A stretch of 64,000 bases of DNA, from the NCBI RefSeq assembly GCF_002803845.1, contig NZ_CP024985.1:3348001-3412000 (forward strand), in the 5' to 3' direction. The DNA is from Streptomyces lavendulae subsp. lavendulae. Lineage in GTDB: Bacteria; Actinomycetota; Actinomycetes; Streptomycetales; Streptomycetaceae. The translations under genes were made by a program, and so were the position numbers. Position 1 is the first letter of the stretch. Each line of letters starts with the position of its first letter. Below are positions 38,413 to 48,613 of this stretch, piece after piece. The notes under the pieces were generated by a model. It saw only the letters and a program-made list of their open reading frames with translations. It was not told the DNA's origin and did not search any database.

Positions 38413-39720
38413 GTGCGACGAAGAATGTTCGGCGCTGCCGCCACGGCGGCCGTGTTCGGCCTGTTGATACCGCTGTCCGGCTGCGGAAGTTCCGCGGCCG
38501 GGTCGAGTGGCAGCGGAACCCTGCGCCTGGTCGCGGCCGAATACGGCGACAATGCGGGCAACAGTTCCAAGGCTTTCTGGGACCAGGTGACGAAGGATTT
38601 CACCGCGGCCAACCCGGACATCAAGGTCGAGGTCCAGCTGCTTCCCTGGGCCGACATCGACCGCGAGGTCTCCCGTATGGTCAAGGCCGGCAAGGCCCCC
38701 GACATGGCCCTGATGGGCTCGTACTCGGACTTCGCGGCCCAGGGCAAGCTGTATTCCGCGGACGAGCTCCTCTCCATCACCGCCGAATCGAACTTCCTCC
38801 AGCCCCTCGCCGAGGCGGGCTCGGTCGGGAACACCCTCTACGGCCTGCCCTTCGTGGCGAGCAGCCGTCTGCTCTTCTACAACCAGAAGCTGCTCGCCGA
38901 CGCCGGGGTCATCCCCAAGGACCCCACGGCGACCTGGCAGCCGAAGAACTGGTCCGACCTGAAGGCCGCCGCCAAAGCGCTCAAGGACAAGGGCGTGAAG
39001 TACCCCTACGCCCTTCCGCTGGGTCCCGAGGAGGCGCACGCCGAGACGCTGATCTGGGAGCTGAGCAACGGCGGCGGCTACGCCGACAGCAGCGGCAACT
39101 ACGCCCTGGCCTCCGACGCGAACATCTACACCCTGCGCTGGCTCAGGGACCAGCTGGTCGCCCCCGGCCTGACCGGCCCGACGCCGCCCTCGCAGTTCAA
39201 CCGCGCGGACGCCTTCGCCGCCTTCCTGCGCGGCGAGGTCGGGATGCTCAACGGCTACCCCTCGCTCTCCCACGAGGCCCGGGCCAAGGGCATCACCGTC
39301 GGCGCCGTGGCCATGCCGGTCTCGGACAGCCTGGGTGCGGGCGAGACCCCGCCGACCGTGGGCGTGGCCGACTGGATGATCGCCTTCAAGCAGAACGACC
39401 ACCGCGTCGAGATCGGCAAGTTCCTCGACTTCGTCTACGCGGACAAGTACCTGTCGGACTTCGCGGGCCGCTACCACCTGCTGCCCTCGACGGTCTCGGC
39501 CTCCCGCACCCCCTCGGGCGGGGGTCTCGACAGGACCGACGAGCAGTTCCTGACCGCCCTGCGCGGCGCCCAGCTCTACCCCGTCAACGACCCGACGTGG
39601 GTGACGGTCAGCGACACCATCAAGCGCGGCATCGGGCGGGCCGTGGAACCGGGCGGCGACCCGAAGGCCGTCCTGGAGGGCATGGCCGCGAAGGCCGCCG
39701 AGGCCGGGAAGAAGCACTGA
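38413..39720 (+). CDS. extracellular solute-binding lipoprotein (sugar ABC transporter type)
   Basis: A 435-residue substrate-binding lipoprotein of an ABC importer. The N-terminus has a signal ending in lipobox LSGC (Cys about 24). The body shows the family-1 solute-binding fold (VEVQLLPWADIDREVSRMV, YGLPFVASSRLLFYNQ). The expected permease and ATPase genes are absent, so it is an orphan that uses another transporter. The GTG at 38413 is used. The 290 bases upstream are AT-richer than average and hold the promoter; no gene is seen there. Confidence 0.9.
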   Translation: MRRRMFGAAATAAVFGLLIPLSGCGSSAAGSSGSGTLRLVAAEYGDNAGNSSKAFWDQVTKDFTAANPDIKVEVQLLPWADIDREVSRMVKAGKAPDMALMGSYSDFAAQGKLYSADELLSITAESNFLQPLAEAGSVGNTLYGLPFVASSRLLFYNQKLLADAGVIPKDPTATWQPKNWSDLKAAAKALKDKGVKYPYALPLGPEEAHAETLIWELSNGGGYADSSGNYALASDANIYTLRWLRDQLVAPGLTGPTPPSQFNRADAFAAFLRGEVGMLNGYPSLSHEARAKGITVGAVAMPVSDSLGAGETPPTVGVADWMIAFKQNDHRVEIGKFLDFVYADKYLSDFAGRYHLLPSTVSASRTPSGGGLDRTDEQFLTALRGAQLYPVNDPTWVTVSDTIKRGIGRAVEPGGDPKAVLEGMAAKAAEAGKKH

Positions 39721-39900
39721 AGCACCTCCCGATCCGGGACCTTCGACCCACCGCCCGCACCCATCCCGTGCGGCACAATGACCGTGACGGCCTTGATCAA
39801 AGGCCCCGGCCCGGTCGCCCGCCGAGCACCCACAAGGTGCCGGGGCGCCAGGCCTCCCCTCACCTCCCCCCCTCCGCCCCCTCCGCTCCGCTCCGCGCGG

Positions 39901-40527
39901 CTAGTGCGCCCCGTTCTCCGCGGCGAACGCCGTCCGGTACTGCTCGCAGCTGGAGTCCCAGGGCAGGCTGCCCGTCAGCGTCCCGTAGCCGGTCCGGGTG
40001 ACCGACCACTCCACCGTGTACCGACCGGTGTCGCACGCGATCCGCTTGTTCCCCGCCACCTTCTGACGCCCGGTCGCCGGCTGCCCCGACAGCTCCTTGC
40101 GCACCTCGCCCGCCACGGCCCCCTTCGCGTCGCGCAGCACCGCGTGGAGCACGATCGGCTGGTTGCCGTCCTTGGTGGTCAGGGCCTTCTTCACGAGCGC
40201 CGAGTCGGAGACCGCCCAGGCGAACTCGTACGAGGGCTGCCAGGCCAGCGTCTTGGGGTCGCCCACCTGGCGCTTCCACTCGGGTGCCTCCGGCGGACCG
40301 GAGCGGGTCACCGTCTTGTACTGCACTCCCGGGTGGAACCGGAGCTGTCCCTCCACCTTGTGCATGTCGTCCTTGGTCCACATGGACTTCATCGCGTGCT
40401 CGTCCCCTGCCGGGTCCTGGAGGTAGGCCGTGCCCGGCGCGGCGGTGGCGGCGGCCTGCCCGAGGGCGGGCGCGAGGGCCGCGACGGTGGCGGCGAGGCT
40501 GAGGGCGACGGTGCGGGTGCGGTTCAT
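39901..40527 (-). CDS. secreted protein of unknown function
   Basis: A 208-residue exported protein. A signal peptide (MNRTRTVALSLAATVAALAPALG, cleavage around AATAAP) precedes a beta-rich domain with GTAYLQDPAGDEHAM. Two cysteines (RIACDTGRY, DSSCEQY) near the C-terminus probably form a disulfide. I do not recognise a family; it is not a typical subtilisin inhibitor. The ATG at 40527 has a weak binding site. It is divergent from the serine hydrolase. Confidence 0.7.
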   Translation of the reverse strand: MNRTRTVALSLAATVAALAPALGQAAATAAPGTAYLQDPAGDEHAMKSMWTKDDMHKVEGQLRFHPGVQYKTVTRSGPPEAPEWKRQVGDPKTLAWQPSYEFAWAVSDSALVKKALTTKDGNQPIVLHAVLRDAKGAVAGEVRKELSGQPATGRQKVAGNKRIACDTGRYTVEWSVTRTGYGTLTGSLPWDSSCEQYRTAFAAENGAH

Positions 40528-40713
40528 GCACGGTCCAACGGGGGCCCGCGGCGGGCCGGAACGACGCCGCGGGCGCGTTCACCCGTAAGGGAGCGGACCG
40601 GGTCCGCGCAGGTGACACATTCCCGGATACGACAGGAATACGATCCCACCGCCTCTGGTTGGCTGCCACGGACACGGCGGAAAGATCCGCGTGCCGACCA
40701 AACGGGGGATGTC

Positions 40714-41847
40714 ATGAGCGTGACCGTGAACGGAACGGTGGCGGCGGGCTGGGAGCCGGTGCGGGAGGAGTTCGAGGCCTTCGTGACCGGCGAACACGTC
40801 TCGCCCGAGGCACAGCTGTCGGTGCGTCACCACGGGCGCGTCGTCGTCGACCTGTGGGGTGGCGAGGACACCGAGGGGGACACCCTGACCGGGGTCTACT
40901 CGATCACCAAGGGTGCGGCGCACCTGGTGGTGGCCCTGCTGGCGCAGGAGGGCGTACTGGACCTGGAGCGTCCGGTGTCCTCGTACTGGCCGGAGTTCAC
41001 GGGGCACGGCAAGGAGCGGCTGACGGTGCGGCAGCTGGTCGCGCACGGCTCCGGGCTGATCAACACCCCGGAGGGCTTCTCGTACGAGGAGATCGCGGAC
41101 GACGCCCTGGTCGCGGCGCGGCTGGCGGAGGCGAAGCCCTACTGGGAGCCCGGGACGGCGTACGGCTACCACGCCTTCGTGATCGGCGCCCTGACGGGCG
41201 AGGTGGTGCGGCGGGTGACCGGCCGCTCCCTGCAGGAGGTCTACGAGGAGCGGGTGCGGGCCCCGTACGGGCTGGACCTGTACATGGGGCTGCCGGCCTC
41301 CGAGGAGGGCCGCTGGAAGCCGGTGCTGGAGATGGTGCCGACCCCGGCCCAGCTGGAGCTGCTGGCCGCGGGCGAGCCGCTGCCGGAGCTGATGAAGATC
41401 GCCTTCAACTGGCACCGGGAGCCCGCCATGGACCTGGTCGCCTACGCCAACCACCCGCAGGTCAAGGGCCGGGGCCCGGCCTCCGCGGGCGGCGTCGGCA
41501 CGGCGCGCGCGGTGGCGGACCTGTACGCGGCGGCGATCGGCGGGCTGGGCGGCCTCCCGGCGCTGCTGAAGCCGGACACGCTGGCGGACGTGGCGCGGCC
41601 GCACACCCCGGGCGCGGACTCGGTCGTCCCGGAGGCCGACCACTTCGGCCTGGGCTTCGAGCGGCAGCACGCGGTGGGCCCGGAGGCCTTCGGGCACTGC
41701 GCCGCGTCGGGCGGGCTGGGCTTCGCCGACCCGGTCACGGGCATCGCGTACGGGTACACGCGCCGCCGCTTCGGCTTCCCGGGCGGCACGGCCCCGGAGA
41801 ACGGCCCGCTGACGGCGGCGGTGCTGAAGGTGGCGCGGGGGCTGTAG
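40714..41847 (+). CDS. serine hydrolase, beta-lactamase/EstB family
   Basis: A 377-residue class C beta-lactamase-like esterase. The nucleophile motif SITK (about 67-70) and the second-motif tyrosine in AYGYHAF are present. The C-terminal HCAASGGLGFADP contains the third motif region. It has no signal peptide, so it is cytoplasmic and more likely an esterase than a beta-lactamase. The ATG at 40714 is preceded by ACGGGGGAT. Confidence 0.9.
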   Translation: MSVTVNGTVAAGWEPVREEFEAFVTGEHVSPEAQLSVRHHGRVVVDLWGGEDTEGDTLTGVYSITKGAAHLVVALLAQEGVLDLERPVSSYWPEFTGHGKERLTVRQLVAHGSGLINTPEGFSYEEIADDALVAARLAEAKPYWEPGTAYGYHAFVIGALTGEVVRRVTGRSLQEVYEERVRAPYGLDLYMGLPASEEGRWKPVLEMVPTPAQLELLAAGEPLPELMKIAFNWHREPAMDLVAYANHPQVKGRGPASAGGVGTARAVADLYAAAIGGLGGLPALLKPDTLADVARPHTPGADSVVPEADHFGLGFERQHAVGPEAFGHCAASGGLGFADPVTGIAYGYTRRRFGFPGGTAPENGPLTAAVLKVARGL

Positions 41848-41878
41848 CCCCGCGGCCCGGGGGCTCCGGGCCCCGGGA

Positions 41879-42199
41879 TCAGGCCTGGCCGGTCTCGAAA
41901 CGGACGACGTGGCCGTCGGCGACCTCGAACCGCCAGGCGGTGCGCATCTCGCCCCAGGTGTCGTTGCGGTAGTCGACGACCAGGGAGCGGCCCCCGTCGG
42001 CTTCGGAGTCGACCGACATGTGGCCGTGGCAGGACCAGATCTCCCGCTCCGTCCAGTCGTCGACGTCGCGGTCCGAGCCGTCGTCGGACATGGTCGCGCC
42101 GGGGGTCAGGACCGCGTGGAAGGCGGTGCGGTCCCCGGCGTTGACGGCGGTGACGAAGGCGCGGACGGTGGGGTCGGTCAGCTGGGTGGGGTCGATCAC
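41879..42199 (-). CDS. nuclear transport factor 2 (SnoaL-like) family protein
   Basis: A 106-residue cone-fold protein: LTDPTVRAFVTAVNAGDRTAF matches the N-terminal helices of NTF2-like proteins, and the tail FEVADGHVVRFETGQA the terminal strands. No catalytic residues can be assigned. The GTG at 42199 follows CAGGAGCC. It is convergent with the serine hydrolase; a GC-rich hairpin lies in the 31-base gap. Confidence 0.82.
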   Translation of the reverse strand: MIDPTQLTDPTVRAFVTAVNAGDRTAFHAVLTPGATMSDDGSDRDVDDWTEREIWSCHGHMSVDSEADGGRSLVVDYRNDTWGEMRTAWRFEVADGHVVRFETGQA

Positions 42200-42310
42200 G
42201 GGGGCTCCTGGGCGGGTGCGGGCGGCGTACGGTGCTGCGTGCGCGACCAGGGAACACCGTGGCGGCCGCGGACGCGGCGACCCTCACCCGTTCGCCGCCG
42301 GGCGGCGTGT

Positions 42311-42361
42311 CAGGGGCGGTTCCAGGGGGCGGTTCCAGGGCGCGGTCTCAGGGCGCGGTGC
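42311..42361 (+). repeat. four 12-13 base imperfect tandem repeats
   Basis: Units CAGGGGCGGTTC, CAGGGGGCGGTTC, CAGGGCGCGGTCT and CAGGGCGCGGTGC run head to tail across the stop codon of the deacetylase gene (TGA at 42348-42350). The repeat looks like slippage; no function is evident. Confidence 0.7.
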
Positions 42362-43220
42362 GGACCGGGAAGCCGGTCGGCCGGCCCTGCTCCTTCAGCC
42401 AGGTCAGCACCTGGTCCAAGGCCTCGACGGTCTGCCGGCGGTCGCCGCCCCCGTCGTGGAAGAGCACCGTGGGGCCGTTGCCGATCTCGCGCTTGACGGC
42501 GTCGACGATGGCGGCGGTCCCGGGCCTGCCGAAGTCCTTGGTGTCGACGTTCCAGCCGAGCGGGCGCATGCCGTGGGCGGCGGCGATCCGCCGGCTGTCG
42601 GGGGTGAAGGCCCCGCCGGGGGCCCGGTAGTACTCGACCTTCGCGCCGCCGCCCGCCGCCTCCTCGATCAGCTTCTTCGCGTCGAGGATCTGCGCCTCCT
42701 GGTACGCGGCGGGCTTCTTGTCCATGGCCGTGTCGTGGTTCATGGTGTGGTCGCAGAGCCGGTGACCGGCCGCGACGACCTGCCTGACCAGCTCGGGGTG
42801 GGCCTTGGCCTGCGGGCCGATCATACAGAAGACGGCCTTCACGCCGTGGCGGGCCAGGACGTCGAGGACCTGGGGGGTCCAGCGGGGGTCGGGGCCGTCG
42901 TCGATGGTGATGTTGACGGTGTTGCCGCCGCCCTCCGAGGCGTGGGCGATGGTGTCGGGCAGTCCCGCCGGTGCGGCGGGCGCGCCCCCGGCACCGGCAC
43001 CGGTGGGGGCTCCGGCACCGCCGCCCTCGTCCGGCCCGCCGCCCCCCTCGTCCGGCCCTCCGCCCGCTTCGCCCGGGCGCGCGGCGTTCTCCTGCCGGTG
43101 GGTGGTGTGGTCGTCCGTGGCGACCAGGGCCGTCACGCCCCAGATGGTCGCGGCGACGGCCACGGCCGAGGCCCCGACCGCCATCCGGGCCCGCAGGCCC
43201 GGCTTCTGCGTACGCGTCAT
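42348..43220 (-). CDS. secreted polysaccharide deacetylase (NodB-like)
   Basis: A 290-residue exported or anchored NodB-domain protein. The N-terminal helix (about 12-33) is followed by a Gly/Asp/Glu repeat linker (GGGPDEGGGGPDEGGG, about 51-66). The catalytic domain (about 95-290) has TIDDGPDPRW (the usual TFDDGP), the metal motif HTMNHD, RAPGGAF and VLFHDGGGDRR. It may deacetylate chitin or peptidoglycan. The ATG at 43220 follows GGGGAG; the longer start at 43235 overlaps that site. Confidence 0.88.
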   Translation of the reverse strand: MTRTQKPGLRARMAVGASAVAVAATIWGVTALVATDDHTTHRQENAARPGEAGGGPDEGGGGPDEGGGAGAPTGAGAGGAPAAPAGLPDTIAHASEGGGNTVNITIDDGPDPRWTPQVLDVLARHGVKAVFCMIGPQAKAHPELVRQVVAAGHRLCDHTMNHDTAMDKKPAAYQEAQILDAKKLIEEAAGGGAKVEYYRAPGGAFTPDSRRIAAAHGMRPLGWNVDTKDFGRPGTAAIVDAVKREIGNGPTVLFHDGGGDRRQTVEALDQVLTWLKEQGRPTGFPVRTAP

Positions 43221-43316
43221 GTGTCCACTCCCCATCCGGACCCGCGGGGGTCCTTGTGGGTCATGACGCCTTGGAACCGGGCCGGGTTCCGCCCGATTGC
43301 CCTATAAATTCCAGGT

Positions 43317-43339
43317 AATAAGGACTTTGGTCCTTTATT
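43317..43339 (+). promoter_or_regulatory. AT-rich inverted repeat upstream of deacetylase
   Basis: ATAAGGAC, loop TTTG, then GTCCTTTAT. The stem sits in one of the most AT-rich patches of the window (CCTATAAATTCC nearby). It lies between the MFS terminator and the deacetylase start, so it could be an operator or a promoter-proximal structure. Confidence 0.45.
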
Positions 43340-43375
43340 GCCCCCTACGCCCCTCCTGCCTCACGGCATACGGAA

Positions 43376-43413
43376 CGGGTCCGGCCCGGGGATCGCTCCC
43401 CGGGCCGGACCCG
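43376..43413 (-). terminator. terminator of MFS exporter gene
   Basis: CGGGTCCGGCCCGGGGA and TCCCCGGGCCGGACCCG form a 17-bp perfect stem with loop TCGC, about 30 bases past the MFS stop. Confidence 0.88.
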
Positions 43414-43443
43414 TGCGTGGTGTGCGTACCTGCGCCGCGCGGC

Positions 43444-45051
<1,608 letters not shown>

Positions 45052-45065
45052 TCATTCGGTCGGGC

Positions 45066-45137
45066 ACTTACTTGCCGCCCGGCTAGTTCACTACACTGGG
45101 GAAGGTAGCCCTGCCACTAGCCGGGCGTCAAGTAAGT
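45066..45137. promoter_or_regulatory. double TetR operator between MFS exporter and tetR
   Basis: Two 22-base arms (45066-45087 and 45116-45137) are inverted copies of each other with one mismatch, separated by 28 bases. Each arm contains ACTTGCCGCCCGGCTAGT or its mirror, itself an imperfect 18-base dyad. This gives two TetR-type sites, one near each start codon, probably repressing both divergent promoters. Confidence 0.75.
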
Positions 45138-45153
45138 TCTCGTGGGGAGAGTC

Positions 45154-45744
45154 ATGTCCAGCAGTTCCAGCGGAAGCGCTCCGCAGGCCAAGCGCGGAAA
45201 CACGCGCCAGCGCATCCAGGACGTCGCGCTGGAACTCTTCGCCGAGCAGGGGTACGAGAAGACCTCCCTGCGGGAGATCGCTGAGCGGCTGGACGTCACC
45301 AAGGCGGCGCTCTACTACCACTTCAAGACCAAGGAAGACATCATCATCAGTGTCTTCGAGGACTCGACGCGGCCCATCGACGAGCTGATCGAGTGGGCGC
45401 AGGGGCAGCCCCGGACGCTGGAGACCAAGCGGGAGGTGCTGCGCCGCTACAGCGAGGCGATGGCCTCGGGCGCGCAGCTGTACCGCTTCATGCAGGAGAA
45501 CCAGGCCACGATGCGGGAGCTCAGCATCGGCGAGACCGTCAAGAAGCGGCTCTTCACCCTGGTGGAACTGCTGCGCACGGAAGAGGGGCCGCTGGCGGAC
45601 CAGGTGCGCTGCGTGAGCGCCCTGTTCACCCTGCACGCGGGGATGATGTTCCTCCAGCACGTGGAGGGCGACCCGGAGGAGACCCGCCAGGCCGCCCTGG
45701 AGGTGGCCACCGATCTGATCACCCGCGCCCACCAGGCGCAGTAG
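45154..45744 (+). CDS. TetR family repressor of the MFS exporter
   Basis: A 196-residue TetR regulator. The N-terminal HTH spans about 17-63 (TRQRIQDVALELFAEQGYEKTSLREIA and LDVTKAALYYHFKTKEDI). The C-terminal ligand domain is helical. The ATG at 45154 follows GGGGAGA. The divergent exporter and the twin operator argue for local autoregulation. Its 3' end overlaps the convergent 45719-46351 gene by 26 bases. Confidence 0.9.
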   Translation: MSSSSSGSAPQAKRGNTRQRIQDVALELFAEQGYEKTSLREIAERLDVTKAALYYHFKTKEDIIISVFEDSTRPIDELIEWAQGQPRTLETKREVLRRYSEAMASGAQLYRFMQENQATMRELSIGETVKKRLFTLVELLRTEEGPLADQVRCVSALFTLHAGMMFLQHVEGDPEETRQAALEVATDLITRAHQAQ

Positions 45745-46351
45745 CCGTCGCGGGGGCGGCCGGCTCCACGACGTCCGTACCCGCGACCGGCGCGCCGGGG
45801 GCGATGCGGAAGCCGAGGTCGCAGGGCAGGAGCGGGGCGAGGTGGCGGGCCGCGTCGGCGGCGAGGGCGGCCAGCGGCTGCGCGCTGCCGGGCGGCACCC
45901 CCTCGCCCGCCACCGGGCTCTCCCTCCGGTACACGGTGACCGCGAGCCAGCGGGCCTCGGCACCGGCGGGGGCCCGGCAGGGCAGGTAGAGGACCCCCGC
46001 ATAAGCGTTCGCGTACCCCTCGACCTCCGCCAGCCGGACGGGGGCGTTGCCCCGCACCCGGCTGCGGGCGTCGTCGGGGGTGAGCCAGTAGTGGCCGACC
46101 GAGAGGGCGCCGCCCCCGGCGGTCATCCGGCACCAGGTACCGCTGTCGGCGGGCTCCCGGGACTCCGCGTACCCCTCGCCCCGCGTCTTCGACGGCAACA
46201 GCACGGCGACCTCCCTGCCCGGCAGCACACCCCCACAGGTCCGTGCGGGCACCCGCACGGCATCGGGGAGCGACACCCACCAGAGCGCGGCCCCCATCAG
46301 CACGACGGCGAAGACCGCACCGGCGAGGTTCCGTCTGACATCCACCACCAT
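45719..46351 (-). CDS. uncharacterised membrane-anchored protein
   Basis: About 210 residues. An N-terminal helix (LAGAVFAVVLMGAALWWVSL, about 9-28) anchors an extracytoplasmic domain with four cysteines (RTCGGVLPG, TWCRMTAGG, LPCRAP, LLPCDLGF), probably two disulfides. No family is recognised. The start may be the ATG at 46351 or the GTG at 46384. Its end overlaps tetR on the other strand. Confidence 0.65.
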   Translation of the reverse strand: MVVDVRRNLAGAVFAVVLMGAALWWVSLPDAVRVPARTCGGVLPGREVAVLLPSKTRGEGYAESREPADSGTWCRMTAGGGALSVGHYWLTPDDARSRVRGNAPVRLAEVEGYANAYAGVLYLPCRAPAGAEARWLAVTVYRRESPVAGEGVPPGSAQPLAALAADAARHLAPLLPCDLGFRIAPGAPVAGTDVVEPAAPATATAPGGRG

Positions 46352-46440
46352 GCCCGCATCCTGACCGGCCACCGGAGCCCCCACACCCCGAACAGCCGTC
46401 CCGTCAGGGGATGTTCACCCACCGGAGACCCGCATCCCCC

Positions 46441-46908
46441 TCACCACTTGAGCAGCACGCCCCGCCAGGTCCACCCGGCGGCGAGGACGGCGTCCCGCAG
46501 GGGGTCCTTCATGTCCCGCGAGCTGTACCGAAACGTCTCGACGAACCGGCGACGGCCGTCGGGGCCCTTCTCGAACTTCCACTCCCTGGCGACCAGGGTC
46601 GCGCCCCCACGGCCGTACTGCCAGTCGGAGTACTCGTGCGACACGTTGCCCCACTGCTCTTCGAGCACACGCACCTCACGGGCCGCCGGAACCAACCGCA
46701 TCCGGATCTTGACGGTCAGCTTCAGCTCCGGAATCCGACGCTCCGCCACCAGATCGGCCTTCTCCTTCGGAAAGCCGTGGCGCAACTGGAACGGCACGTC
46801 GGGCCCGTTGAGTGCGAGCAGCGCCTCCCGCACCTCCATGGTCGGCAGGGGCCTGACCCCGGCGGCGGGATGCTTCGTACCGGTCCACCTGTCCCAAAGA
46901 CGCCCCAT
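46441..46908 (-). CDS. uncharacterised basic soluble protein
   Basis: A 155-residue protein starting MGRLWDRWTGTKHPAAG, rich in Trp, Arg and Lys (VREWKFEKGPDGRRRFVETFRYSSRDMK-type stretches). No membrane segment or known motif is seen. The ATG at 46908 follows GCGGGGGTC. Homologues appear confined to actinomycetes as far as I know. It is 91 bases downstream of the ATP-binding protein gene. Confidence 0.6.
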   Translation of the reverse strand: MGRLWDRWTGTKHPAAGVRPLPTMEVREALLALNGPDVPFQLRHGFPKEKADLVAERRIPELKLTVKIRMRLVPAAREVRVLEEQWGNVSHEYSDWQYGRGGATLVAREWKFEKGPDGRRRFVETFRYSSRDMKDPLRDAVLAAGWTWRGVLLKW

Positions 46909-46999
46909 CGTCAGACCCCCGCTCAGGACTTCGGGCGCACGATGCACACGAAGTCCTGAGATTCAACCAGGACGCCGAGGCAACTCCCCACGACGGAGG

Positions 47000-47512
47000 T
47001 CAGGGCAGGTCGGACCCTTGGCAACGGAGATACCCGGCGGCCCCGGCGTGGGGCAGGGTCGCCCAGGTTCGGGTGCCGCCTCCGGGTTCCCGGGACTCCC
47101 CGAACCCCCACGCCCCGCCGCAGTCCCGCACGACGGCCGCCATCACCCGCAGCCCCGCACGCCGCCGGGCCTCGCAGTGGGCGGCCAGGCGGGGGTGGGA
47201 GTGGGGGGCGTGGCCGTCGTAGACGCTGAGGCGCAGCGCGTCCTCGCGGTAGCGGACGGAGAGGTAGAGGCTCCGGCCGGGCTCCAAGTGCCAGGTGGCG
47301 GCGATGAGTTCCCCGGTGACCTGTACGGCGGCGGGGGCGAGGGGGTCGAGCCGGTAGGTGTGCAGCACGGCCCGTACGGCGCCGCGCGCGATCTGGGCGC
47401 TGTACGGGGCCCCGGGCACGGTGAGGCTGCACGCGAGCCCATCGGGCTCGGGCGGCCGGCACTCACCCTCGACAGGCCGGGGCGGAGGGCAGGAGGGAAA
47501 GGGGCTGGACAT
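47000..47512 (-). CDS. ATP-binding (HATPase_c-like) regulatory protein
   Basis: A 170-residue protein resembling the stand-alone anti-sigma-type HATPase proteins of Streptomyces: VPGAPYSAQIARGAVRAVLHTYRLD at the N-terminus, then ELIAATWHLEPG (N box weakly conserved) and RRRAGLRVMAAVV. The usual N-box asparagines are partly lost. These proteins are commonly encoded beside XRE/DUF397 genes, as here. The ATG at 47512 follows AGGGAGTCC. Confidence 0.75.
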   Translation of the reverse strand: MSSPFPSCPPPRPVEGECRPPEPDGLACSLTVPGAPYSAQIARGAVRAVLHTYRLDPLAPAAVQVTGELIAATWHLEPGRSLYLSVRYREDALRLSVYDGHAPHSHPRLAAHCEARRRAGLRVMAAVVRDCGGAWGFGESREPGGGTRTWATLPHAGAAGYLRCQGSDLP

Positions 47513-47683
47513 GACGGACTCCCTGAAGTCGGCTGTGACAGAGGCGAGTTCGACGCGCACGGATGGCTGACGCGGAGTGGGGGGCGTGGCTCGTCGCCGA
47601 GGCCCGAGGCATGCTGCGGCGATGCACTTCAACTCCCCTGCGTGAGCGGTGCAGTACTAAACGTAGCGCGCTCGGGGGTCTTT

Positions 47684-47703
47684 TCACCACCCGCCCGTGG
47701 TGA
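47684..47703 (+). promoter_or_regulatory. inverted repeat in the XRE promoter region
   Basis: TCACCAC, spacer CCGCCC, then GTGGTGA form a perfect 7-bp dyad about 48 bases before the XRE ATG. It is placed between the divergent ATPase-like and XRE genes and is a candidate autoregulatory site. Confidence 0.55.
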
Positions 47704-47750
47704 TTACACCCCCGGTAGATCGGGCGCCTGTTGCACGGCAGACTGCACCC

Positions 47751-48602
47751 ATGCCGCCACGCACCGCACCGACCGAACGGCAGAAGCGACTTGGCACCGA
47801 GCTGCGTCGCATGAGGCTCGCCGCTGACGTCTCGGCCGAGTCCGCGGCCGGGCTCCTCGGAGTCGACCGTTCCAAGGTCTCAGCCATCGAGCAGGGCATC
47901 CGCGCCATCAGCGAAGAGCGGCTGCGCTCCCTCGCCTGCCATTGCGACTGCGCCGACGAGAAATACGTCGAAGCGCTCGTCGCCATGACCCAAACACGCA
48001 AGCGTGGCTGGTGGGAGCGCTACCGGGGTTCGTTGTCGGCCCCGATACTCGACATCGCCGAGCTGGAGGCGCACGCGACACGCATGCGATGCGCCCACTC
48101 GGTCCACATCCCCGGGCTGTTGCAGACAAGCGATCACGCGCTGGCCCTCTTCCGGTTCGTCGTACCGGCCCTGCCGGAAGCGGAGGTCGCCCTGCGACTG
48201 GCCTATCGCCTGGAGCGCCAGCAGGTACTGGCGCACGACTCGGCGCCCGAATACGTCGCGATCGTCCACGAGGCGGCGCTGCGTATGCAGTTCGGCGGAG
48301 CCGAGGTCTCCAGGGCGCAGCTGGAACACCTGAACCACATGTCCGAGCGCGACAACGTCATCCTGCGCGTGCTTACCTTTGAGGCGGGCGGATTCCCGGG
48401 CGCCGGCCAGACCGTCAACTACTCGGAAGGGCCGGTCCCCCAGCTCGACACCGTGCAGGTGGACAGCACGCACGGCCCGGACTTCCTGCACACCGAAGCC
48501 CAACTGGCCAAGTACCGGGCCCAGCTGGACTGGATGGAGAGCCTCAGCCTCTCCCCCGAGGCCTCTCGGGACTTCATCCATCGCCTGGCCCGCCACGTCT
48601 GA
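47751..48602 (+). CDS. XRE family regulator with DUF5753 domain
   Basis: A 283-residue protein. The N-terminal helix-turn-helix spans about 10-65 (LGTELRRMRLAADVSAESAAGLLGVDRSKVSAIEQG-type). The DUF5753 ligand or partner domain covers about 85-280 (AHSVHIPGLLQTSDHA, PEYVAIVHEAALRMQ). The ATG at 47751 is chosen; no strong binding site precedes it, so the mRNA may be leaderless. Streptomyces carry many paralogues, typically followed by a DUF397 gene, as here. Confidence 0.9.
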   Translation: MPPRTAPTERQKRLGTELRRMRLAADVSAESAAGLLGVDRSKVSAIEQGIRAISEERLRSLACHCDCADEKYVEALVAMTQTRKRGWWERYRGSLSAPILDIAELEAHATRMRCAHSVHIPGLLQTSDHALALFRFVVPALPEAEVALRLAYRLERQQVLAHDSAPEYVAIVHEAALRMQFGGAEVSRAQLEHLNHMSERDNVILRVLTFEAGGFPGAGQTVNYSEGPVPQLDTVQVDSTHGPDFLHTEAQLAKYRAQLDWMESLSLSPEASRDFIHRLARHV

Positions 48603-48613
48603 GAGGACGACCG

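Noticed and set aside
39721..39900. Possible terminator or small gene between the solute-binding protein and the secreted protein
   Set aside because: No long stem-loop and no frame with coding bias; C-rich low-complexity sequence only.
39901..40527. Subtilisin-inhibitor (SSI) family protein
   Set aside because: It has a signal peptide and a late disulfide, but the length and the absence of the SSI CxPxA-type reactive loop do not support it.
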